Assembly: GCF_014202975.1 (NCBI RefSeq) | Contig: NZ_JACHHZ010000003.1 | Span: 434,001 to 498,000 of the forward strand | Direction: 5' to 3' | Source of the DNA: Povalibacter uvarum | GTDB lineage: Bacteria > Pseudomonadota > Gammaproteobacteria > Steroidobacterales > Steroidobacteraceae | DNA: 64,000 nucleotides | In this document: piece by piece, positions 34,563 to 42,898 of the stretch | Position numbering within the stretch: position 1 is the first letter of the stretch | Layout: each line of letters opens with the position of its first letter | Notes under the pieces: model-generated | The model's database searches: none | Told to the model about the DNA's origin: nothing | The model's input: only the letters and a program-made list of their open reading frames with translations | Translations under genes and position numbers: made by a program

Positions 34563-34914
34563 GAGAATTCCCTTCGTAATCGGTGGCCGGCACCTTACCC
34601 CGCGATCGTGACGAGAGCGAGTCAGGACATGAGATCGGCGGCGTAAGGCAAAGCGCTACACGGATGAATGAGATCTCTCGGGACTTCGTCCGATGCTGCT
34701 GATAGGGTTCAGTTGTTCGCCGCAACAGGTCTGGAGCCGCACATATATATGTAGGGGGAGTTGGCCAGCGCATGAGGCAAACCCTTACAGACCCGGGCGA
34801 CAAACGCCAATTTATTGGCACTGTGAAGCGGAAGGCTTGCCAGTTCGGCGCGGATGGCGATCATCGCGGCCGGTGCGCCAGCCATAAGGTGCTCAGCCAC
34901 AAGGCATTCGGTCG
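34563..34914. other. Non-coding stretch before the cyclase gene
   Basis: 352 bases without a convincing gene. The only structure that stands out is a 12-bp perfect AT-rich palindrome ACATATATATGT (34741-34752) followed by AGGGGGAG, in otherwise GC-rich DNA. It could be part of the promoter of the diguanylate cyclase gene, whose ATG lies 163 bases downstream. Confidence 0.4.
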
Positions 34915-36504
34915 ATGCTGAAGGACTACGTTCATCAGAGTCCCCTGGAAACGGGATTTCACAAACGAGTGCGCCGTCGTCGCTGGTTGAGCGTGACGGC
35001 CATCTTCCTCGTTTGCGGTCTCGTGTCGCTAATAGCGGGCGTCGTCGCACTGGCTCATCAGCTCGACGCGGCCCGGGTTTCCATTGCCGAGCGTGTCGAG
35101 ACCGGTGCCCGGATCCGCGAACTGCAGGCCATGATGGTGCTGCTGGTCGATGCGGAGACGGGACAGCGCGGCTACATGCTCACGCAGAAGCGTCGTTACC
35201 TCGAACCCTACGAGCATGCGGTGGTCAGCTTCCCCGCTGCGCTCAGCGCAACGCGACTGGCCGCGGTGCACGACGTCCATCTTTCCGAGCAGCTGCGAGA
35301 CATCGAGCGACTGGTCGATCGCAAGCTCACGGAGCTGGCGAAAACGATTCGCATGTACGACGAAGGTCATCGCGGCGACGCGTTGAGTCTCGTGCAGACC
35401 GATGAAGGTCAGCGCCTGATGGAGGAGGCCAGGGCGACCATCGTGGCGGCGATCGAGGAGCTGCGCGTACGACGCGAGGCTGCGGACAGACGCGTGCTCA
35501 GCGGAAGCACGGCGATTGCCCGCTGGGCGCTGGTGACGACGATCGCGCTGATTCTCTCCATCGGCTTCGCGGCGATGCAATTGCGGACGATGTATACCTC
35601 CGGAAAGCGTTCCGAGAAGGCTCTGCGAACGCAGACGTCGATTCTCAATCTCGTGATCGATGAGATTCCCGCCATCGTAGCGATCGTCGACGTCGACGGC
35701 CGCTATCGGCTCGTGAACAAGTCTTTCGAGCGCTGGCGCGGACGGACTCGCATGCACATCATCGGCAAGTCCATTCGCGAACTGTCGGGCGAAGAGGAGC
35801 ACGAGCGCAGTGCGCCCTGGATGCAGCGGGCACTCAAGGGTGAAACGGTCACGTTCGAGAAGGACTATCCCGACGCCAACATCAAGCACCTCTCGGTGAC
35901 GTACAGTCCGCTCGTGCTCGAGGGCGGAGAGATCGGCGGGGTCGTGGCCATCGGCCACGACGTGACCGAGCATCGCCAGGAGCGAAGCCGGCTGCAGAAC
36001 CTGAGCCAGCGCGACGCATTGACCGGGCTGCTCAATCGCAGCGGGTTCGAAGGCTATCTCGACAGCCGCGGTGGCGAAGGGGTGACGGGGCTCACGCTCA
36101 TGTACGTCGATCTCGATCACTTCAAGCCGGTCAACGATGTCCACGGTCATGCCGCCGGCGATGAAGTGCTGCGGGTCTTTGCTGATCGCATTCAGGGAAT
36201 GGTGCGGCCCTCGGACGCGGTTGCACGGCTCGGCGGCGATGAATTCGCGATCGCGCTGAGCGGCCTGCGTTCGGAAGCCGATGCGCACACGATCGCCAGC
36301 GACGTGATTGCCGCGGCCGAGCGGCCCATTCCGATAGGCGAGCAGAGTGTGGTCGTCAGCGCGAGCGTCGGTGTGTCGTTCGGTACGAGCGCCGATATCG
36401 ACTGGCGGTCCATGATCGAGCGGGCCGACGACATGCTGTATCGGGCGAAGAAATCGGGGCGCGGAAGGGTCAGCGGCCTCGGTTCGGAAGAGCCGCGGGC
36501 TTAG
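34915..36504 (+). CDS. CHASE3-PAS-GGDEF diguanylate cyclase
   Basis: 529 residues. TM1 at ~25-47 and TM2 at ~195-215 flank a periplasmic CHASE3-type helical sensor ('LVDAETGQRGYMLTQKRRYLEPYEHAV'). A PAS domain follows (~240-355: 'LNLVIDEIPAIVAIVDVDGRYRLVNKSFERW'), then GGDEF (~365-520). The catalytic motif is intact: Gly440-Gly-Asp-Glu-Phe444. The product-inhibition I-site RxxD is Arg431-Asp434, exactly five residues before GGDEF. No EAL domain. It should synthesise c-di-GMP with feedback control in response to an envelope signal. Followed 70 bases later by a sensor kinase gene. Confidence 0.93.
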   Translation: MLKDYVHQSPLETGFHKRVRRRRWLSVTAIFLVCGLVSLIAGVVALAHQLDAARVSIAERVETGARIRELQAMMVLLVDAETGQRGYMLTQKRRYLEPYEHAVVSFPAALSATRLAAVHDVHLSEQLRDIERLVDRKLTELAKTIRMYDEGHRGDALSLVQTDEGQRLMEEARATIVAAIEELRVRREAADRRVLSGSTAIARWALVTTIALILSIGFAAMQLRTMYTSGKRSEKALRTQTSILNLVIDEIPAIVAIVDVDGRYRLVNKSFERWRGRTRMHIIGKSIRELSGEEEHERSAPWMQRALKGETVTFEKDYPDANIKHLSVTYSPLVLEGGEIGGVVAIGHDVTEHRQERSRLQNLSQRDALTGLLNRSGFEGYLDSRGGEGVTGLTLMYVDLDHFKPVNDVHGHAAGDEVLRVFADRIQGMVRPSDAVARLGGDEFAIALSGLRSEADAHTIASDVIAAAERPIPIGEQSVVVSASVGVSFGTSADIDWRSMIERADDMLYRAKKSGRGRVSGLGSEEPRA

Positions 36505-36512
36505 CGCTCGCA

Positions 36513-36543
36513 GCGCTTAGCGCAACGCTGTCGCGTTAAGCGC
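36513..36543. terminator. Stem-loop after the diguanylate cyclase gene
   Basis: GCGCTTAGCGC (36513-36523) pairs with GCGTTAAGCGC (36533-36543) with one mismatch, loop of nine bases. It lies 8 bases after the stop and before the histidine kinase start. No T-run follows, so an intrinsic terminator is only possible. Confidence 0.4.
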
Positions 36544-36573
36544 GAACCGTACAAGTTCTGATTCCCCCTCGCA

Positions 36574-38823
36574 TTGCGAGAGCTAGGCTGTCGCGAACAA
36601 CAAGATACCGGCTCGCCAGTGTTCGCTGAAAATTCCACCGCGTGGGGGCGCGAAGGTACGCTCCATCCCCATCGCAGCCAGCGCTCGTGGCCGGTGACGG
36701 CAATCGCGCCGCTGGTCGTCTTCCTCCTGTGCGCGGCGCTGACGCTCTGGGTCATGCGGTCCGCCGGAGAGAGCACAGTCGCACTTGCCGAGCGCACCCT
36801 GAGCGAGCGTGCCACCCGGGTCGAGAAAGCCATCCTGCAGCGTCTGCTTGCTTGCGAAGCCGTGCTCTGGGCGGGGGCGGGCTTCATCGATACGACCTGG
36901 CCCACGACGCCGCAGCAGTGGAAGCAGTTCATGGATCCGCTGCAGCGGTCCTCCATTCCTTCGGGTGTGGAAGGCTTCGGTTTTTCCGCCGTGGTCGACC
37001 GGTTGGCGCCGGGCCAGCGAAGGGCTCTCGAAGAGGACAACTGGAAGGAAACTCCAGGCGCGCAACACGAACAAACCGCAATCCTGTTCCTCGAGCCTCA
37101 GACCGTACGCAACCGGCGAGCACTGGGATTCGACATGGCTGGCGAGGCCGTACGTCGCGAGGCCATGGAGCGCGCTCGCGATTCCGGAGCTGCGGCACTC
37201 ACGGGTCCGGTCACGCTCGTACAGGAGACGGAGATCGATAAGCAGCCGGGCTTCCTGCTGTACGTGCCTGTTTACCGGGAAGGCTCGTTCCTCGGCACGA
37301 TTCAGGATCGTCGAGCGGCATTCCTCGGCTATGTCTACAGCCCATTCCGGGCGAGGGATTTCCTCGAGACGGCCGTGCTGCCCGAGGCGCGAGGCGTCAG
37401 CATCGAAGTCATGGACAGCAAGTCCGGCGGCCGCATGCTTTACGACCAGGCTGAGTCCACCGGCAAGAACGCCGCAGCTCTCGTTCGCTCGCTGTGGGTC
37501 GGCGGCCATGAATGGACCCTGCGCGTGACGGCAACGCCGGAGCTCATGAAACAAAGCGAAAGGCTGTCGCAATGGCTTGTGCTGCTCATCGGCGCGATTA
37601 CGACGCTGCTTTGCACGGGACTGATGGTGGCGATGGCGCTGAGCCGCCAGCGTCTCGGCGAGCGTCTCGTTGCGGAGGAAAGGAGGATCGAGCAGGAGCA
37701 TGACGCTGCAACCATGCTCGATAACTCGCTCGAAGTATTCATCGTCATCAACGAGCGCGACGAAGTGCTCGAATGGAACAAGCAGGCTGTCCAGGTCTTT
37801 GGCTGGACGCGGGAGGAGGCGGCGGGCCGCTTGCTGGTCGACCTGATCGTGCCGGAGCGGTTCAAGCAGGGGCACGTGAACGCGATCAGGAATTTCCGAT
37901 CACGCGAGCACAATCTCCTCGGCAAACGTGTCGACATGCCGGCGGTGCGCAAGGACGGCACGGAGATCACAGTCGCCATCTCGATCGCGTCGGTGCTGCG
38001 AAGAGGCGAGAACGTCTTCTTTGCATCGTTGCGTGACATTACTGTCCGTCGGCAGCAGGAGGCGGAGGTCCGCAAGTTGAACGCAACGCTGGAGCAGCGT
38101 GTCGGTGAGCGCACCGTAGAGCTCGAGACCGCGAATCGGCAACTGCAGTCGGCTTATCGGGACCTGGAGGCCTTCACGCGCAGCGTGTCGCACGATCTGC
38201 GGGCGCCGCTTCGCACCATCAATGGATACAGCGCGCTGCTCGCGGAGGATATCGGGCCGACGCCTTCACCTGAGGTGCAACGCGATCTGGATGCCATCGC
38301 GCACACGACGCGCCGCATGGAGAACATCATCGACAGTCTGCTCCGCCTGGCGTCAATCGCTCAGCGAGGGATGCAGACGCAGGACGTGCATCTGGGGAGT
38401 CTGGTGGATCGTGTGCTCGAGGAGTTGAATCCGCCGCCGCATGCGTCGATTCGTGTCGCGCGCGACGAACTGGGATGTGTGAGGGCGGATCCGGGATTGT
38501 TGTCCGTTGCGCTGCGTAACCTGATCGCCAACGCCATCAAGTTCTCGCAGCACAAGGAACAGCCGATTCTGTGGATTGGGGCCGAGCAACACGGCCGGGA
38601 GCGCGTCTGCCACATCCGCGACAACGGCGTCGGATTCAACAATGCCTATGCCGACCGATTGTTCGGCGCATTCCAGCGACTGCATTCGGATCGGGAGTTC
38701 GAGGGGACAGGACTCGGCCTGACGATCGTGAAGTCCGTCATCGAAAAACACGGCGGGCGTATCTGGGCCGAAGCCGAGCAGGATCGCGGCGCGACATTTT
38801 TCTTTGCACTTCCCCTGTGCTGA
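36574..38823 (+). CDS. CHASE-PAS hybrid-less sensor histidine kinase
   Basis: 749 residues if TTG 36574 is used; GTG 36619 is an equally possible start, and neither has a good ribosome-binding site. TM1 ~42-62, then a CHASE periplasmic domain (~75-315: 'GFGFSAVVDRLAPGQRRALEED', 'FLEPQTVRNRRALGFDMAGEAVRREAMERARDSGAAALTGPVTLVQE'), TM2 ~328-352. A PAS domain covers ~365-490, and a coiled coil follows. HisKA has 'SVSHDLRAPLRTINGYSALL' with phospho-acceptor His540. HATPase has 'NLIANAIKFS', 'DNGVGFN', 'GTGLGLTIV'. The architecture resembles phytochrome-type/CHASE kinases. No cognate response regulator is adjacent, so its partner is elsewhere. Confidence 0.9.
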   Translation: MRELGCREQQDTGSPVFAENSTAWGREGTLHPHRSQRSWPVTAIAPLVVFLLCAALTLWVMRSAGESTVALAERTLSERATRVEKAILQRLLACEAVLWAGAGFIDTTWPTTPQQWKQFMDPLQRSSIPSGVEGFGFSAVVDRLAPGQRRALEEDNWKETPGAQHEQTAILFLEPQTVRNRRALGFDMAGEAVRREAMERARDSGAAALTGPVTLVQETEIDKQPGFLLYVPVYREGSFLGTIQDRRAAFLGYVYSPFRARDFLETAVLPEARGVSIEVMDSKSGGRMLYDQAESTGKNAAALVRSLWVGGHEWTLRVTATPELMKQSERLSQWLVLLIGAITTLLCTGLMVAMALSRQRLGERLVAEERRIEQEHDAATMLDNSLEVFIVINERDEVLEWNKQAVQVFGWTREEAAGRLLVDLIVPERFKQGHVNAIRNFRSREHNLLGKRVDMPAVRKDGTEITVAISIASVLRRGENVFFASLRDITVRRQQEAEVRKLNATLEQRVGERTVELETANRQLQSAYRDLEAFTRSVSHDLRAPLRTINGYSALLAEDIGPTPSPEVQRDLDAIAHTTRRMENIIDSLLRLASIAQRGMQTQDVHLGSLVDRVLEELNPPPHASIRVARDELGCVRADPGLLSVALRNLIANAIKFSQHKEQPILWIGAEQHGRERVCHIRDNGVGFNNAYADRLFGAFQRLHSDREFEGTGLGLTIVKSVIEKHGGRIWAEAEQDRGATFFFALPLC

Positions 38824-38938
38824 AAAGCAGGTGCGGCTGCGGACGTAGCGACTAAGGCCATTTCCGCATGGTCAACGCCGCGCGGACGGTGAACACTTCG
38901 CTGCGACAGGAGTCGCGCCAACCCGGCGGGAGGTTGTC

Positions 38939-39391
38939 ATGAAGGTAGGTGAATGCTGCAAGCGGGCAGTCGTCGCGATTGCGTCGAATGCCAGTGCGGG
39001 CGAGGCTGCCCGATTGATGCGGCGTGAGCACGTCGGCTTCCTGATCGTTCATCAGGACGCGGACGAACTGCAGAAACCCGTCGGCGTGCTGACGGATCGC
39101 GATCTCGTTCTCGCCGTCATGGCTCGCGATGTGAACCCCGATGCGGTGACGGTGGGGGATGTGATGACGCGCCAACCGCTGATTGCCAACGACGGCGACG
39201 ATCTCGGGGACATGTTGCAGGGAATGCGTCTGACGGGAGTGCGTCGCGTGCCGGTCGTGGACGGACGGGGTGCGCTCATCGGGGTGATCGCCATCGACGA
39301 CGCGATCGACATCATCACCGGGCTCATGTGCGACATCGCCGGCTCGATCAAGAGCGAGCAGAAGCATGAGTGGCGTGCGCGCCTGAGTTGA
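38939..39391 (+). CDS. CBS-domain pair protein
   Basis: 150 residues; GGGAGG lies five bases before ATG 38939. Two CBS motifs: 'KRAVVAIASNASAGEAARLMRREHVGFLIVHQDADELQKPVGVLTDRDLVLAVMA' and 'VMTRQPLIANDGDDLGDMLQGMRLTGVRRVPVVDGRGALIGVIAIDDAIDII'. CBS pairs bind adenine nucleotides or c-di-nucleotides and act as energy or signal sensors. Stand-alone proteins of this size are common next to sensor kinases; here one lies immediately upstream. Partner unknown. Confidence 0.92.
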   Translation: MKVGECCKRAVVAIASNASAGEAARLMRREHVGFLIVHQDADELQKPVGVLTDRDLVLAVMARDVNPDAVTVGDVMTRQPLIANDGDDLGDMLQGMRLTGVRRVPVVDGRGALIGVIAIDDAIDIITGLMCDIAGSIKSEQKHEWRARLS

Positions 39392-39712
39392 CGCGGATGA
39401 GGGTTGACGCTGGAGGCGGCTACCACCGCGGAGCACGAACTCATCGTGCCGGTAGCCAGGCAATCATGTCGGTTGCGTAGTAGAGCGGCAGCGCGTGTTG
39501 ATCCACCGGTGCGGAGCGCCGGCGATGTCGAGCGCGAGAACGTACGGACTCATCGGACCCTCCTCATGTGATGGTGAGAAGAAAGAAGTTCAATTGCCTA
39601 CACGACGCGGCTGGGAATGCGCGGTCGTAGAAGCGATTCAGCGCATGTCCTATGTATGTGAGGTCCAGTCGATTTCGATAATGATCGGATCAGCCGCTCA
39701 CCTCATACGCCC
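39392..39712. other. Intergenic stretch without recognised gene
   Basis: 321 bases after the CBS gene. I found no reading frame with a credible start, domain or ribosome-binding site, and no tRNA-like or repeat structure. Confidence 0.45.
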
Positions 39713-39907
39713 ATGCAGAAGATAATTCGTAGCAATTCACTGACAAAGCGGCTGTCGTTGATCGACGAAGAGGAAGAGATCTCCTCCAGCCCTTCCTACT
39801 TCGAATGGCGCGAGCGGACTGCCCGTCCGGCTGCGCCGCCGGTGATACGCGAGCCTCGGCCGCGTTCGCTGATTCGCCTGTTCCGGCGCATCGCGCGCAA
39901 GGATTGA
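39713..39907 (+). CDS. Small hypothetical basic protein
   Basis: 64 residues: an acidic patch 'DEEEE' near residue 19 and an Arg/Pro-rich C-terminal half ('PRPRSLIRLFRRIARKD'). The final dozen residues could form a basic amphipathic, membrane-surface helix. No clear ribosome-binding site and no family recognised. The composition resembles small stress-type or DUF1127-like proteins that end in a short Arg-rich helix, but I cannot assign it. It may be spurious. Confidence 0.35.
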   Translation: MQKIIRSNSLTKRLSLIDEEEEISSSPSYFEWRERTARPAAPPVIREPRPRSLIRLFRRIARKD

Positions 39908-40018
39908 GTCAACGACGCGAACGCATGTGGTGCTGCCCCTCTCGGCCAGTCACAGAGCCCCGATCATTACTCGAAGAGAGCAAGGCGTTGGGAACGCGCT
40001 TCCGCAAATTTCGAATCT

Positions 40019-41716
40019 CTATTCGTGATCGGCGGGCAACGCAGCAGAGCATCGACTGAAGAGATCGAGAGTTGCATCGTAGCTGTCGTTGCGGACCTCG
40101 GCCGCGCCGAGGATCGTGTGATACACGTTGTCGTGAGATGCGGGTTGCCTGGCCAACGAGCTGAGACAATCACGATCGAGGCGGCGTTCGCGTGCGTACT
40201 CGGGAGAGGTCCAGAAGAGCATCGGTACGTGCTTCTGAACATCGGGTGCGAATCGATACGGCATCCCATGAAGATAGATCCCCTGCTCGCCGAGGGATTC
40301 ACCGTGATCGGAAACGTAGAGCAGGGCGCCATCGACGTGCCCGGCAGCGTTGCTGAGTTTCGCGATCGCCTGCGAGAGAACGAAATCCGTATAGAGAATG
40401 GAATTGTCGTACGCGTTGACGATCTCCTGCGTGCTGCACCGTTGCAACTGGCTGGACTGGCAGACGGGCGTGAACTGCTCGAAGCGCTTCGGGTAGCGCG
40501 AAGCATAGGCAGGTCCATGGCTGCCGATCATATGCAGGACGAAGACCGTGTCGCGCGGGAGATTGCGTAACCTTTCCTCCAGCCCCTCGAGAAGAATTTC
40601 GTCATGACAGTAGTCTTCGCTGCAGAGGGAAGGGTCCTTTCTCTCTGCATAAGACACTTGAGTGGCTCTGGCGCAGACGCCCTTGCATCCAGCGTTGTTG
40701 TCGCGCCATTCGACATCGAAGCCGGCATCGGCCAGCACATCGAGCAGGTTCATGTAGCGAGGGGCGTCATCGACGCTGAATTCGGCGCGCGGCAGATGAG
40801 AGAACAGGCACGGGACGGAGACCGCTGTCGCTGTACCGCATGAGGTGACATCGTCGAAGTAGGTGACGCCGGACAGTTGTGACAGCCGCGGATTCGTAGG
40901 TCGATCGTAGCCGCCGAGCTGGAAGTTCTCCGCTCGCGCGGTTTCGCCGACGACGATCAGCAATGCCAGCGGCCGGGCGCGTGGCGCGGCGATGCGCCGC
41001 ACAGCACCGCTTACATTGATGGCGGGGCCCTGCGGTGTCTTGTACTCGGCGGTGACGAGTTGCAGTGCCGCGGAGATCGGAGCAACCGGCGCAAGCGTGA
41101 ACCGAATCGGCTTGTGCTCCCGAAAGTAGACCGCATAGCTCGATGAGGTCGCGAAGAGAGCAGCAACACTGGTCGCGACAATTGCCGAGATCGCGAACGT
41201 CCGCTGCCGCATCGCCTGCTTCCAGGAAAGAACGGGCAGTCGGATTTTCCAGATGAGGATTGCTGGCAGGACCCCCAGCAGCATCACCCAATGAGTCAGC
41301 TGGAGGCTGAGCAGGCCCTCCGCTTCGGCAATGTCCGTCTGCAGAACGTTGCGCATCATGTCCTTGTTCATGACAACGCCGTAATGCAGCGAGAAGAATG
41401 AGCTGAACGCGGCGACGAGGAAGAGGACGGAAGTTGCGGGAACCATCAGTCGTCGAGGCAACAGCAGCAACAGAAGTGCCTGCACGCACAGCACGAGCAC
41501 AAAGAGGCTTGCCATGAAGCCAACGGACGCGGCCGTGCCGTGCCACATCGCCTGCAGCGAGTCTTCCCAGAACCTTACGTTGTAGAAGAACAGCCACGTG
41601 AGGGAAACGATGAACGCGAAAAGGACGGCGGAAGGCAGTTCAATAGTGCCGCGCCGCTGCCGGCGCAGCGGATTCAACGCGGAGGCACTGGAACCTGCAT
41701 AGGCGGGTGTACTCAT
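40019..41716 (-). CDS. eptA: Phosphoethanolamine transferase (EptA/MCR-type)
   Basis: 565 residues. Five N-terminal transmembrane helices (~30-190), then a periplasmic sulfatase-fold domain. Catalytic motifs: 'VVGETARAENFQLGGYDRPTNP' (Glu258), 'TSCGTATAVSVPCLFSHL' (nucleophile Thr295), 'NAGCKGVC', 'FVLHMIGSHGPAYASRYP' and 'YVSDHGESLGEQGIYLHGMPYRFAP'. Six or more Cys form the disulfides typical of the family. It transfers phosphoethanolamine from phosphatidylethanolamine to lipid A, which lowers surface charge; in known bacteria this reduces binding of cationic peptides. No pmrAB-type regulator is adjacent. Confidence 0.93.
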   Translation of the reverse strand: MSTPAYAGSSASALNPLRRQRRGTIELPSAVLFAFIVSLTWLFFYNVRFWEDSLQAMWHGTAASVGFMASLFVLVLCVQALLLLLLPRRLMVPATSVLFLVAAFSSFFSLHYGVVMNKDMMRNVLQTDIAEAEGLLSLQLTHWVMLLGVLPAILIWKIRLPVLSWKQAMRQRTFAISAIVATSVAALFATSSSYAVYFREHKPIRFTLAPVAPISAALQLVTAEYKTPQGPAINVSGAVRRIAAPRARPLALLIVVGETARAENFQLGGYDRPTNPRLSQLSGVTYFDDVTSCGTATAVSVPCLFSHLPRAEFSVDDAPRYMNLLDVLADAGFDVEWRDNNAGCKGVCARATQVSYAERKDPSLCSEDYCHDEILLEGLEERLRNLPRDTVFVLHMIGSHGPAYASRYPKRFEQFTPVCQSSQLQRCSTQEIVNAYDNSILYTDFVLSQAIAKLSNAAGHVDGALLYVSDHGESLGEQGIYLHGMPYRFAPDVQKHVPMLFWTSPEYARERRLDRDCLSSLARQPASHDNVYHTILGAAEVRNDSYDATLDLFSRCSAALPADHE

Positions 41717-41786
41717 GCAACGGCGATATCTCTGGTGTCGCTCGTAAGACGATGCGACTCCTCAGAGTCAATCGCGGCAGGGACGG

Positions 41787-42746
41787 TCAGAACTCGAAGG
41801 CCGCCGTATCCGTCCGTCGCCCCAACGCAAGTGCCTCGAAAACGAGGTGTAGGGGCGCGAGATCCACATCGCACTCATTCGACGAGATCAGTTCGGCGAA
41901 CCGGGAATAGAGACGTGGGTACTCCTGGTTGTCGCCGACCTGTTGCGGAGTGCCATCGATCTCGAGCAATCGTCCGCCTTCGCGCAACGTCAGCGTTCCC
42001 GCATCAGTCGCGACTTCGATATCCCACTGCGGCTCTCCCGTGTAGAGAAAGTCGAAGGTCGCGGGCGCCGGCACGGAGCCGGCGTACACCAGGTTCAGTT
42101 CCGCGGCGATAGGGGCGGCACGATTCGAAGGAAAGCTCAGCGTCGCATCGCGCATCGTGAAGGGCTTTGGAAGGATGTGCGTGAGAATCGACAGTGCGTT
42201 GATGCCGGGATCGAAGACGCCGAAACCTTCGGATTCCAGAATCCAGTGTTGCCCCGGATGCCAGACGCGAATGTCTTCCTTCCACGTCGTGCGCACCGAT
42301 CGGATCTGTCGTCGCCCAAGCCATTCGCGCGCAACCTCGACACATGCTGCTTCACGCGAGTGCCAACTAGTGAAGAGCGCGCGACGAGCGACGTGGGCGG
42401 CTCGTGCCAGCTTCTCTACATCTCCAGGCGCGATGCCCGGAGGTTTTTCCAGCATCACATGGAGACCCGCCCGCAATGCATCGGTGGCGATCGAGCAGCG
42501 GTGCAGGGGAGGCGTACAGATCGAAACGGCATCGACTTCGATCGGCGCGCGCAACAGCGAGTCGAGATCCCGGAATCCGGGAATGCCCGGCAGCGAGCCT
42601 TCGTGGCTCACGGTCGCGGCGATCTGGAATCTCTCGTCTTTGCGCAGAGCCGGCGCGTGCTGATCCCGGGCGATCTTTCCGACGCCAATCAATGCGATAC
42701 GTGTCGGCTGCCTGCCTTGTACGCCGTGATTTCGTGCTGGTGCCAT
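41787..42746 (-). CDS. Gfo/Idh/MocA-family sugar 1-dehydrogenase (D-galactose/L-arabinose type)
   Basis: 319 residues from ATG 42746 (a TTG three bases upstream is in frame). Rossmann start 'TRIALIGVGKIARDQHAPAL', 'AVSICTPPLHRCSIATDALRAGLHVMLEKPPG', then 'LFTSWHSREAACVEVAREWLGRRQIRSVRTTWKEDIRVWHPGQHW...GVFDPGINALSILTHILPKPF', which closely resembles bacterial D-galactose 1-dehydrogenase, an enzyme that also oxidises L-arabinose. The product would be an aldonolactone. Divergent from the IlvD/Edd dehydratase gene, which acts on the hydrolysed aldonate. No lactonase gene is in the window. Confidence 0.85.
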   Translation of the reverse strand: MAPARNHGVQGRQPTRIALIGVGKIARDQHAPALRKDERFQIAATVSHEGSLPGIPGFRDLDSLLRAPIEVDAVSICTPPLHRCSIATDALRAGLHVMLEKPPGIAPGDVEKLARAAHVARRALFTSWHSREAACVEVAREWLGRRQIRSVRTTWKEDIRVWHPGQHWILESEGFGVFDPGINALSILTHILPKPFTMRDATLSFPSNRAAPIAAELNLVYAGSVPAPATFDFLYTGEPQWDIEVATDAGTLTLREGGRLLEIDGTPQQVGDNQEYPRLYSRFAELISSNECDVDLAPLHLVFEALALGRRTDTAAFEF

Positions 42747-42806
42747 CAATGTCGTCGCCCCTGCTGAAAGCCCTTACACTATTTACAGATGATTTATATG
42801 ATATAT

Positions 42807-42820
42807 AGTCTTTATAGACT
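42807..42820. promoter_or_regulatory. Inverted repeat in AT-rich divergent promoter
   Basis: AGTCT-TTAT-AGACT (42807-42820), a perfect 5-4-5 inverted repeat inside a strongly AT-rich stretch (about 42777-42822) between the sugar dehydrogenase and aldonate dehydratase genes. It is a plausible operator or promoter core for the divergent pair; the binding protein is unknown. Confidence 0.4.
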
Positions 42821-42898
42821 GGAACTCGGTCACGAGCAACACGGCCGGGCAGAAGATGCGAGCGGCAAGGCGTCTGAAGAGGACGCCGCGGAGCAAGA

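Noticed and set aside
40019-41716. Acquired mobile colistin-resistance gene
   Set aside because: No insertion sequence or composition change flanks it; chromosomal EptA homologues are widespread.
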